A DNA stretch of 64,000 nucleotides from Acidobacteriota bacterium (lineage in GTDB: Bacteria > Acidobacteriota > Thermoanaerobaculia > Multivoradales > Multivoraceae): NCBI GenBank assembly GCA_028875725.1, contig JAPPCR010000006.1, forward strand, positions 1,619,786-1,683,785, read 5' to 3'. Shown here one piece after another: positions 26,195 to 33,799 of the stretch. Below the pieces are notes generated by a model. That model had not been told where the DNA came from and searched no databases. It saw only the letters and a program-made list of their open reading frames with translations. How positions within the stretch are numbered: position 1 is the stretch's first letter; each line of letters begins with the position of its first letter. The position numbers and the translations under genes are program-made.

Positions 26195-29100
26195 GCCATC
26201 TTTCTCCGCGGAACGGTCGTGACCGCCCGCACAACCCGCTGGACGAAGAGCTTCACGTCGTCGACCAGGGAATAGACCGTCGGAATCACAAGCAGGGTCA
26301 GGAAGGTGGACGTCGTGAGCCCGCCCAGGATGACGAGGCCCACCGGCGCCCAGAAGGCGGCCCGACCCTCGGGCTGTCCGAACACCTGGGGCAGGAAGAA
26401 GGGCGCCACCATGGGTGACAGGCCGAGAATCGTCGTGACGGCCGTCATCAGGATGGGCCGCAGGCGATTCTTGCCGCCGAGAACGATCGCCTTGTCGCGG
26501 GCGATGCCTTCGCGCCGCAACCGGTTGATGTGATCGATCAGGACGATCGCGTTGTTCACCACGATCCCGGCCAGGATGAGGAGTCCCATGTTCGAGGAGT
26601 CGGACCGCGGCTGGCCGGCCAGGTACATGATCAGGCCGACGCCGATGAAAGCGAAGGGAATCGACAGCATGATCGTGAACGGCTGGAGAAAGTCCTCGAA
26701 CAGGGCCGCCATGATCATGTAGATCAGCACGACGGCCAGGATCATCGCCAGGACGGCGCGCGATGCGTCCTCCTCGGCCTCCATGAACCTCCTGCCGAGA
26801 GACAACTCGTAGCCAGGAGGAAGCGGAACATCCCCGAGGGCCATCTGGACCGGCCGCCGAAGCATGAAGCCTGGCGTGCCGCCCGCGGCCGTGATGTCGA
26901 TCTCCACCTTGGAACGGCGATTCTCCCGCTCGACCTCGGACGGCCCGCTCTGAACCTGGAACGAAGCGAGACTCGAGATCGGCAAGGTCACCGCTCCCGA
27001 CTCCTCGTTCGGGTCCGACACGAGCACCGGCATCTTCTTCAACTGATCCAGCGTCTCCCGGTCCTCCTCCCGGTACTGCATGACCATGCCGATCTCGCGC
27101 TCCGCGGTCTTGAAGTACGCCAGCGAGCGGCTCGACAGCGCGCCGTTCACCGTCATCGCCACGGCCTGGCTCGACAGGCCGCCCTGGAGGGCGCGCTCAC
27201 GGTTCACGGAAACCCGGATCTCGTCGTCGCCGCTCTCGAACGAGTTGTCGATGTCGCCGACGATGGGGAGCTGACGCAGCCGGTCGGTGATCCGCGGCAC
27301 CAGGAGTTCGAGGGTGCCCATGTCGTCGCCGATCAGTTCCACGTCCATCCCGGATCTCCCGGAACCCGGAGGCCCGAACTCGGTTCGGGCGAGCTTGAAG
27401 AGCACGCCGACCTTCTGCGGCATCGCCTCCCGGATGAGCTCCGTGACCTCGTCCGTGGACATCTCCGAAACCTCCTCCGGCTTGAGATAGACCTCGAAGC
27501 GGTTACCGCCGCCGTACCCCCGGGTGCGGCCGCCGCCCCGCCGGACCTGGTGGGCGATGTCGGCAATCTCCCACTCGTCGCGCTTCGAGTCGAGCAACCC
27601 GTAGACCTCGTCATAGAGAGCCAGACGATCATCCATTCCCATCTGCCGCGGCGTTTCGACGAAGATGGTCAACGCTCGGCCCTGAGACGGCTGGTTGAAG
27701 CTCCGTTCGATGCTGTTGTAGAGCTGCCAAGAACCGTAGAGCAACGCGCCGATGACCATCGTGAAGATGAAGCGGTGGCGGAGGGTGAAGGCCAGCGTTG
27801 CCCCGTAGAGGTCGCTGATCCGGTCGAGCAGCTTGAACCGGCGCTTGCTCTCCGACTTGAGCAGGATCGCCGCGATCATCGGCACGACGGTCAGGGAGAT
27901 GACCAGGGAGCCGAGCATGACCACGCAGACCGTGGTCCCGATATCCCCCATGAAGCGCGAGAAGCTGCCCGGTCCGCCGCCGCCGCTGCCGAAGAAGATG
28001 AGCGGCACGAACACGCACATCGTGGTCATTGTCGAGCAGATGATCGGCATCGCCACGTCGCTGGCGCCGCCCAGGGCGGCGTACTTCGCACTCGCGCCGA
28101 GGTCCTGGCGGTGCCGGAAGATCGATTCGATGACGACGATCGAGTTGTCGAGCAGCATCCCGATCGCGAGCATCAACCCCATCAGACTCATCACGTTCAG
28201 GGTGATCTCGGTGACGCCCGCCTGGCGGCCGAGATACATCATCACGAACGTCATGACCAGCGACAGCGGTACCGCCAGGGCCACCAGCAGCGTCGTCCGG
28301 AACTTGCGCAGGAACAGGAACATGAAGACGATCGCCAGGCCTCCGCCGATCAGCCCGCTGCGGCCCAGCTCGGTCAGGCCCTGGCGCACGTCGACCGAGG
28401 TGTCGTGGAAGTGGCGGAACTCGAGACCTTCGCCCTCGGGCGTCTGCTGGATGGCCTGGAGCTCGGCCTTGACCCGGCCGACGACCTCCAGCAGATTCGC
28501 GTCGGAAGCCTTGTTCACACTCAGGCTGATCGCCTCCGACCCGTTCAGGAAGCTGTACTCGTACTTGTCGGGGTAGCCGAACTTCACGTCGGCGACATCG
28601 CCCACGCGCAGGCCGTCACCGCGGATCGGCAGGTCGCGGATTTCGTCCGCCGTCCGAAACTCGCCGACGGTGCGTACCAGCAGGCGGCGGCTGCCTTCTC
28701 GCAGGTAGCCGCCCGAGACGTTCACATGGTTGCTCTGCAGAACCTGCCGTAGCTCGCGAACATCCACGCCGTGGGCGGCCATGCGGTCGGGCAGCAGCTC
28801 GATCCGTAACTCCCGGCTCAGCATGCCCCAGACTTCCGCCTGCGCCACGCCCTCCAGTCGCTCGATCCGGGGCAGGAGCACGTCCTCGACGAAGTCGTTC
28901 AGCTCGTCCTGGGTCCAGGGCGCACTGAGACTGCTCCGGAGGACCGGAATGTCCGTGCTCTCGAAACGGCGGACGTAGATCTGCTCCACATCGCTCGGCA
29001 GTTCGTTGCGCACCCGGTCGATCCGGTCGCGCACGTCGACGGCCGCCAGCTCCATGTCGGTCCCGTCCTGGAACTCGATGTCCACCGACGCCGAGCTGCC

Positions 29101-29472
29101 GCTGGCCCGCGAGCGGAGCAGCCGGACGCCGTTGATCGTGCCCAGGCTGTCCTCCAGCGGCCAGATGATCGACCGCGCGATCTCTTCCGGAGAGGACGAC
29201 TGGTACGGCACCCGGACCGAGATGTTGGACGACTGGAAGAGAGGCAGGAACTCAAGCGGCAGGCGCGTGAGCGACAACCAGCCGAGCACCAGCACGCCCA
29301 GAGTGGCCATGAACATGGTGACACGGCGCTCGACGGCGAAGCGGATGAGCGGGTGAACGGGGACATGCGCCGCCGCCTCCTGCAGTGCCGCCTCCTGCTC
29401 CTGCGGCCCGCCGCGCACGCCAGCTGCCTGCCTTTCCATCGCGGTCTCCTTCTCCTCGACGCTCACCGGCAC
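26191..29472 (-). CDS. RND efflux permease, first in operon
   Basis: A second RND permease of 1093 residues, distinct from its partner. Helix 1 is RRVTMFMATLGVLVLGWLSL, preceded by about 48 cytoplasmic residues, longer than usual. The porter starts RLPLEFLPLFQSSNISVRVPYQ; helix 4 carries AIGMLLDNSIVVIESIFRHRQ; and the C-terminal half has GLLILAGIVVNNAIVLIDHIN and RPILMTAVTTILGLSPM. Two permeases flanking one adaptor recall MdtBC- or MuxBC-type heterotrimeric pumps. No TolC-like channel is in the window. Its ATG lies inside the end of the Spy-like gene (10-bp overlap), so translation is coupled. A Met at residue 12 is an alternative start. Confidence 0.93.
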   Translation of the reverse strand: MPVSVEEKETAMERQAAGVRGGPQEQEAALQEAAAHVPVHPLIRFAVERRVTMFMATLGVLVLGWLSLTRLPLEFLPLFQSSNISVRVPYQSSSPEEIARSIIWPLEDSLGTINGVRLLRSRASGSSASVDIEFQDGTDMELAAVDVRDRIDRVRNELPSDVEQIYVRRFESTDIPVLRSSLSAPWTQDELNDFVEDVLLPRIERLEGVAQAEVWGMLSRELRIELLPDRMAAHGVDVRELRQVLQSNHVNVSGGYLREGSRRLLVRTVGEFRTADEIRDLPIRGDGLRVGDVADVKFGYPDKYEYSFLNGSEAISLSVNKASDANLLEVVGRVKAELQAIQQTPEGEGLEFRHFHDTSVDVRQGLTELGRSGLIGGGLAIVFMFLFLRKFRTTLLVALAVPLSLVMTFVMMYLGRQAGVTEITLNVMSLMGLMLAIGMLLDNSIVVIESIFRHRQDLGASAKYAALGGASDVAMPIICSTMTTMCVFVPLIFFGSGGGGPGSFSRFMGDIGTTVCVVMLGSLVISLTVVPMIAAILLKSESKRRFKLLDRISDLYGATLAFTLRHRFIFTMVIGALLYGSWQLYNSIERSFNQPSQGRALTIFVETPRQMGMDDRLALYDEVYGLLDSKRDEWEIADIAHQVRRGGGRTRGYGGGNRFEVYLKPEEVSEMSTDEVTELIREAMPQKVGVLFKLARTEFGPPGSGRSGMDVELIGDDMGTLELLVPRITDRLRQLPIVGDIDNSFESGDDEIRVSVNRERALQGGLSSQAVAMTVNGALSSRSLAYFKTAEREIGMVMQYREEDRETLDQLKKMPVLVSDPNEESGAVTLPISSLASFQVQSGPSEVERENRRSKVEIDITAAGGTPGFMLRRPVQMALGDVPLPPGYELSLGRRFMEAEEDASRAVLAMILAVVLIYMIMAALFEDFLQPFTIMLSIPFAFIGVGLIMYLAGQPRSDSSNMGLLILAGIVVNNAIVLIDHINRLRREGIARDKAIVLGGKNRLRPILMTAVTTILGLSPMVAPFFLPQVFGQPEGRAAFWAPVGLVILGGLTTSTFLTLLVIPTVYSLVDDVKLFVQRVVRAVTTVPRRKMA

Positions 29473-30053
29473 TCACCCAATGAGACGTCGTCACCACCGC
29501 GGCGGCGGCCACGACCGTCCTGGTTGTGATCATCGTGACGCCGGCCCCGTTGCCAGAGCTCCCGGCTCATCTTGTCGAAGCGGGCGGCCTGGTCCGGACG
29601 AAGCAGCTCTCCCACCTGCCGGTGGAAGTTCCTCTGCATGGCGCAGAACTCGTCGCGCGCACCGGTCCAGTAGCGCCGGCCTCGCACCATCGCCTCGCCG
29701 ACAATCGGCTCCAGCGCCTCGATCTGCTCCGCATCGAGCTCCAGGCGCCGCGCCATGCGGTTAGTCATCTTCGACCTGTGCTCAGTGAAGGCCTCGGAAC
29801 GCGCCGCATCGGCCGCGGCTTCGGGCGCCGAAGTCGCCGCCGTTTCGTTCGCGGCTTCGTCCCAGCCGCGGCAGTCGAAGTGGAACATCGACGACGGTCC
29901 GGGAGCGTGCGCCCCCCCCGTGGTGTCCTGCTTCCTCTCGGCGGCACGACGTTCCGGCAGGAGCCGGTCCGCCACCAGACCGGCCGACAGGCCCACGACC
30001 AGCACGGAACCCAGCGCGACACTCATCCACAACTTCGTGGGACCGTTCGACAT
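29463..30053 (-). CDS. Spy/CpxP-like periplasmic sensor or chaperone protein
   Basis: This 196-residue protein has an N-terminal membrane or signal helix (LWMSVALGSVLVVGLSAGLVADRLL). Its mature half is a helical region of the Spy/CpxP/ZraP type: RSKMTNRMARRLELDAEQIEAL, then RDEFCAMQRNFHRQVGELLRPDQAARFDKM. The RPDQAARFDKM piece corresponds to the LTxxQ-like helix that forms the cradle in Spy. An isolated Cys pair is present (C in FHFDCRGW and in DEFCAMQ). The tail is His/Asp/Arg-rich (RRHDDHNQDGRGRRRGG), which might bind metal. Its ATG overlaps the upstream stop as TGATG. In this context it probably reports envelope stress or metal to the adjacent sigma module. Confidence 0.75.
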   Translation of the reverse strand: MSNGPTKLWMSVALGSVLVVGLSAGLVADRLLPERRAAERKQDTTGGAHAPGPSSMFHFDCRGWDEAANETAATSAPEAAADAARSEAFTEHRSKMTNRMARRLELDAEQIEALEPIVGEAMVRGRRYWTGARDEFCAMQRNFHRQVGELLRPDQAARFDKMSRELWQRGRRHDDHNQDGRGRRRGGDDVSLGECR

Positions 30054-30475
30054 CACCGTGTCCCCAACGGCTCGTAGAGAACGGCCAGCAGTTCGTAGCC
30101 GGCGTCGTCGTCGTTCATCGCCAGGCTCGCCACACCGGCCTCCTCCAGCCCCGCCACGAACGGATCCGCGTACTCGGCGGTTTCCGGAGCTTCCGGAACA
30201 GTCTCCGGAGGCATGGCCGGTGCGCCGCCGCCGAGTGTCATGACCAGCGCGGCGCCGGCCGCAAGGGCGCCGACGGGCGACAGGCGCAGGGCAAGCAACC
30301 GCCACGGCGCAGCCTGCTCCGCGCGCTCCAGCCAGGCTTCGCGACGGGCTCTGAAGCCCGCCAGGAAACCGGGCGCCGCCGGCGGCGCCGCGCACTCCTC
30401 ACGCAGCCCCTCGAACAGCGCGTCGAACTCGCCTCCGGCCTCATCCGGTCGGCTCGACTTCTTCTCCTCCCTCAT
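30053..30475 (-). CDS. Small single-pass membrane protein, possible anti-sigma factor
   Basis: This 140-residue protein has an acidic N-terminal cytoplasmic segment (DEAGGEFDALFEGLREECAAP), a basic stretch, one membrane helix (LSPVGALAAGAALVMTLGGG) and a Pro/Glu-rich periplasmic tail. I do not recognise a named family, and the zinc-binding HxxxCxxC of ZAS anti-sigma factors is absent. Its position directly after an ECF sigma gene, with a 4-bp overlap, and before a Spy-like gene is the classic place for an anti-sigma factor. That role is inference from context and topology. Confidence 0.7.
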   Translation of the reverse strand: MREEKKSSRPDEAGGEFDALFEGLREECAAPPAAPGFLAGFRARREAWLERAEQAAPWRLLALRLSPVGALAAGAALVMTLGGGAPAMPPETVPEAPETAEYADPFVAGLEEAGVASLAMNDDDAGYELLAVLYEPLGTR

Positions 30476-31179
30476 CGTGTACCTCCTCTACGTCCTCCTG
30501 CCTTGCCCGGCTCGCCGAGCCGGTCCCGGAGCTTCTGCCGGCCCCGATGGACCCGGATCTGCGCCGTGCCGATCGGACAGCCCAGAAGCTCCGCAATCTC
30601 CACGTACTTCATTCCCACCACATCTTTCAGTACGACTGCCGTCCGCTGGCTCTTCGGCAACCGCGACAGCTCGCGCACGAGGGCGCGCCGGAGCAGCCGC
30701 GACTCGACGGCCGACTCCGCGCCAGCCGCCGGCAGCTCGGCGAGGGCCTCCTCCCCCACGTTCCGGTCCAGCCGCTTGCCCCAGCGCGCCGACCGGCGCA
30801 GCTCGTCGTGGGCCCGGTTGATCGCGATCCGGTAGAGCCAGCTCTTGAACGCGGCCGACTCCCCAAGATCGCCCAGCTTCCGGTAGGCCACCAGGAAAGC
30901 GTCTTGCGCCACGTCCTCCGCGACTTCCCAGTTGAGTACGTAGCCGTAGACCAGCTTGCGCAGCGGCGTCTCGTAACGAAGCACCAGGGCTTCAAACGCG
31001 CTGCCGTCGCCCGCCGACGCCCGCCGAACGAACTCGGCGTCCTCGGTGGGGCCGGTCGACTCGTCGGTCGATACCGGGTCAGACAGTTTCTGTGCTGGCA
31101 AGCCATCGTCCTCTCGGTGCAGGGACGACCCGCCGGCGGCCCTTGTTTCGCTCGGCCGGTCGCCGGAGGCGCCGGTCAT
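30472..31179 (-). CDS. ECF-type RNA polymerase sigma factor
   Basis: This 235-residue protein is a sigma-70 family ECF factor. Region 2 is FEALVLRYETPLRKLVYGYV, then EVAEDVAQDAFLVAYRKL and FKSWLYRIAINRAHDELRR. Region 4 is LSRLPKSQRTAVVLKDVVGM followed by YVEIAELLGCPIGTAQIRVHRGRQKLRD. A roughly 45-residue polar leader precedes region 2, so the start could be later. It overlaps the CCA-transferase-like stop upstream and the small membrane protein downstream, each by 4 bp (ATGA). It likely drives this operon or other envelope genes. No recognisable ECF promoter was found upstream. Confidence 0.93.
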   Translation of the reverse strand: MTGASGDRPSETRAAGGSSLHREDDGLPAQKLSDPVSTDESTGPTEDAEFVRRASAGDGSAFEALVLRYETPLRKLVYGYVLNWEVAEDVAQDAFLVAYRKLGDLGESAAFKSWLYRIAINRAHDELRRSARWGKRLDRNVGEEALAELPAAGAESAVESRLLRRALVRELSRLPKSQRTAVVLKDVVGMKYVEIAELLGCPIGTAQIRVHRGRQKLRDRLGEPGKAGGRRGGTR

Positions 31180-32609
31180 GGTTGCGCTCGGCCGGAGCTG
31201 CCCCGCGTGGCTCCCGAGGCGGCCCGGCGCCGGAGCAGCGAATCGAGAAACCGAAGGCCCGCGGCCCGACCCTCGAAAGTGCCATCCAGTTGTGCCTGAT
31301 AGCAGCGATCGACCAGGTCCCCGATCTCGGGGCCGGACGCCAGACCGCGGTCGATCAGGTCACGACCGAGGACGAGGCGTCGCGGCGCCTGGTCCCTGAC
31401 TCTCAGCGCCTCCGCCCGCGCAGCCAGCCAATCGCAGTCCTCGCAGTCTGCGGGCGGCAGCGGCGGGCGGCCCCGGGCGTCCGCGCGCGCGACGCGCACG
31501 AGACGGTCGATCCGCTTGACCCGGTGGGCCAGCCGGCGAACGGCGGCGTCACCCGCGCCACCCTGGTAGAGCTGCCGCGGTTTCAGGTGGTCGACTACCA
31601 GTCGCACGACGTCGTCCACCAGTCCGCGGCGGTTCGTCAGCCGCGCCAGGAAACTCCGTGTCGGCGTCTCGCCAGCCGCCTCGTGGCCGCGTGAGCGTAG
31701 CCGTCCGTCGACGAAGCGCGTCGTGGCGGGCTTGCCCAGGTCGTGGCAGAGACAGGCCAGGCCGACGATCAGGTCTTCCTCTGCGTCGCCCAGGCGCTCG
31801 GCCGCGAAGGCGTCCAGGACGTAACCCGTGTGGGTCCAGACGTCGCCCTCAGGATGCCATTCCGGGTCCTGCTCGCAGCCGACCGTGGCGTGGAGTTCCG
31901 GGTAGGCCTCGATCCACCCGGTAGCCTCCAGGAAGCGAAGGCCTGCTCCGATCTCGACGCCCAGGACGAGCAGCTTCCGCCACTCCTCGAACACGCGCTC
32001 GACGCTCAGCTCGCGCCAGTCCAGCCCGGAACAGAGACGCACGGTAGCTGCGTCGGCTTCGAGCCCCAGCCGGGCTACGAGCTGCATCCCGCGCAGCACC
32101 CGGAGGGGATCCTCGGGGAACCGGCGCGAGGCGTGACGGAGCCGGCCGCGCATGAGGTCCGCCCTCCCTCCGAGAGGATCGTCGACGCGGCCCGCCAGCG
32201 GTTCGTACGAGATCGCGTTGATCGTGTAGTCGCGGCGCTCGGCCGCCTCTTCGGCCGTCATTCCCGGGTCCGCGCTCACGAGGAAGTCGCGGTGGCCCGT
32301 TCCGGTGCTCACCTCGCGGCGCGGCAGAGCGATGTCGACGCGGATGTCCCTGAGCTTGAGGACGGAGAAGGCGCGGCCGACCCGGTCCACGCGCACGCCC
32401 AGGTCCGCCAGCATCCTGTCGAGATCGTCGGGCTCGATCCCGAAGGCTTCGAGATCGAACTCCTCGAACGACCGGTCGAGGAGGGCGTCCCGCACGGAGC
32501 CGCCCACCACACGGACGCAGCCGCCCCGCTCCGCCGCGGCCCGGCAGATCTGCAGCACCCTCGGCCAGGCCGGATGGTGCGCGAGGCGAGAGCCAGGATC
32601 CGCAACCAC
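31176..32609 (-). CDS. CCA tRNA nucleotidyltransferase / poly(A) polymerase family
   Basis: This 477-residue enzyme has the class II nucleotidyltransferase head: CVRVVGGSVRDALLDRSFEEFDLEAFG, with the catalytic acidic pair in FDLEAF, then VDIALPRREVS, AAERRDYTINAISYEP and the RNA-binding neck RFPEDPLRVLRGMQLVARL. An HD domain follows with GLACLCHDLGKPATT and HLKPRQLY. The head-neck-HD layout fits bacterial tRNA nucleotidyltransferases, which add or repair CCA ends. Both tRNAs here encode CCA, so repair is likely. The start is GTG, 9 nt after TAGAAT, without a Shine-Dalgarno. It overlaps the ECF sigma gene by 4 bp, an unusual partner. Confidence 0.9.
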   Translation of the reverse strand: MVADPGSRLAHHPAWPRVLQICRAAAERGGCVRVVGGSVRDALLDRSFEEFDLEAFGIEPDDLDRMLADLGVRVDRVGRAFSVLKLRDIRVDIALPRREVSTGTGHRDFLVSADPGMTAEEAAERRDYTINAISYEPLAGRVDDPLGGRADLMRGRLRHASRRFPEDPLRVLRGMQLVARLGLEADAATVRLCSGLDWRELSVERVFEEWRKLLVLGVEIGAGLRFLEATGWIEAYPELHATVGCEQDPEWHPEGDVWTHTGYVLDAFAAERLGDAEEDLIVGLACLCHDLGKPATTRFVDGRLRSRGHEAAGETPTRSFLARLTNRRGLVDDVVRLVVDHLKPRQLYQGGAGDAAVRRLAHRVKRIDRLVRVARADARGRPPLPPADCEDCDWLAARAEALRVRDQAPRRLVLGRDLIDRGLASGPEIGDLVDRCYQAQLDGTFEGRAAGLRFLDSLLRRRAASGATRGSSGRAQP

Positions 32610-32618
32610 GGCTCTGTT

Positions 32619-32624
32619 ATTCTA
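32619..32624 (-). promoter_or_regulatory. Candidate -10 box for the CCA-transferase/ECF/RND operon
   Basis: Minus-strand TAGAAT lies 9 nt before the GTG at 32609, with no Shine-Dalgarno between (AACAGAGCC). It is the only AT-rich hexamer in the 109-bp divergent gap near this start. No clear -35 was found. Confidence 0.4.
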
Positions 32625-32718
32625 CGAGGCCCTTCCGGGAACGAGGTCCGCCGGCGGGAGGAGGCCCGCCGCGCGCCAGCAGATCCGCCATGGGCCCGTG
32701 CGGCCGAAGGAGAAGACA

Positions 32719-33795
32719 ATGAAGCCGATTCGCGAACCGTGGACCCTGCAGCAGCCGGCGCGGCCCGGACTCTTCGCTGCCGCCCTCGGCATCTGCCTTT
32801 CGCTCACCCTCGTCGCCCCAGGGGCGGCGCAGCTCCCGGGCACCGTGTGGGGGCAGATCTTCGACGCCACGAGCGGCGACACGCTAGAGGGCGTGGAGAT
32901 CATCTTCACGAACCCCGAGGCGCCGACGTTCCGGGAGGTCCACTACTCCGGGCGGAACGGACGGTTCCGGATCATGATCAAGAACGTCGTCACGCACGAG
33001 CGCGGCGGTTTCACCGTCGAGCTGAAGAAGGAAGGCTACGTGACACGGCGCGTGGGCAACGTCCGCATCCCCGCCCGCAACGAGACCCGGCTCAGCCAGC
33101 TCCCGGGCGGCGGCGACTGGAACCTGACCTCCGAAGAGGAGGCGCTGAAGCAGCAGGCGGCGGAGTTCCAGGCCGCCGGCATCCCACAGCCCGACCAGGC
33201 CGTGGACCTGGAGGCCGAGGCCCGGGGCAGCGCGATCAAGCTCTACAACCAGGGCAGCAACGCGTTGAACTCGGGCGACTACGAGACCGCCGAGTTCATG
33301 TTCCAGAGCGCCCTCGAGAAGAAGGCGGACCTGACCTCGGCGATGGGCGGGCTCGCCCGCATCTACTCGTTCCGGGAGGACCACGTCCGGGCCGTGGAAT
33401 ACGCCGAGAAGGTGGCCGCGGAGGGAGAGGACCTGGAGAACATGAACCAGATCCTCTACGCCGGCTACAACGCGCTGGGCATGGACGACAAGGCCGCGGC
33501 CGCCCTGGCCTCCCTCCAGAACACGGATCCGGAGAAAGCCGCCAAGAACCTCTACAACGAGGCGGCCGATCTCTACAACGCCGGCAACATTCCCGAAGCC
33601 CTGACAAAGCTGGAGCAGGTCGTGGGTTTCAACCCGAGTCATCCTGAGGCGCTCAACATGCTGGGCCTCTGCTACGCCGCCCAGTCGGAGAACGACAAGG
33701 CCCTCGAGACGTTCAGGAAGTTCCTGGAGGTGGCGCCCAACCATCCCGAGGCGGCGACCGCTCAGGCGATGGTCGAGTACTTCGAGTCCCTGTAG
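32719..33795 (+). CDS. Exported TPR protein with carboxypeptidase-regulatory-like N-domain
   Basis: The 358-residue protein starts behind a good ribosome site (aaggag, 7 nt before ATG 32719) with a signal peptide (FAAALGICLSLTLVAPGAAQ). The first domain, LPGTVWGQIFDATSGDTLEG to VRIPARN, reads as a carboxypeptidase-regulatory-like beta-sandwich. From about residue 170 four or five TPRs follow (AIKLYNQGSNALNSGDYETA, AKNLYNEAADLYNAGNIPEA, HPEALNMLGLCYAAQSENDK). It may be a periplasmic scaffold. The S9 peptidase gene follows after 4 bp, so the two are probably translated from one mRNA and may act together. Confidence 0.85.
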   Translation: MKPIREPWTLQQPARPGLFAAALGICLSLTLVAPGAAQLPGTVWGQIFDATSGDTLEGVEIIFTNPEAPTFREVHYSGRNGRFRIMIKNVVTHERGGFTVELKKEGYVTRRVGNVRIPARNETRLSQLPGGGDWNLTSEEEALKQQAAEFQAAGIPQPDQAVDLEAEARGSAIKLYNQGSNALNSGDYETAEFMFQSALEKKADLTSAMGGLARIYSFREDHVRAVEYAEKVAAEGEDLENMNQILYAGYNALGMDDKAAAALASLQNTDPEKAAKNLYNEAADLYNAGNIPEALTKLEQVVGFNPSHPEALNMLGLCYAAQSENDKALETFRKFLEVAPNHPEAATAQAMVEYFESL

Positions 33796-33799
33796 CAGC

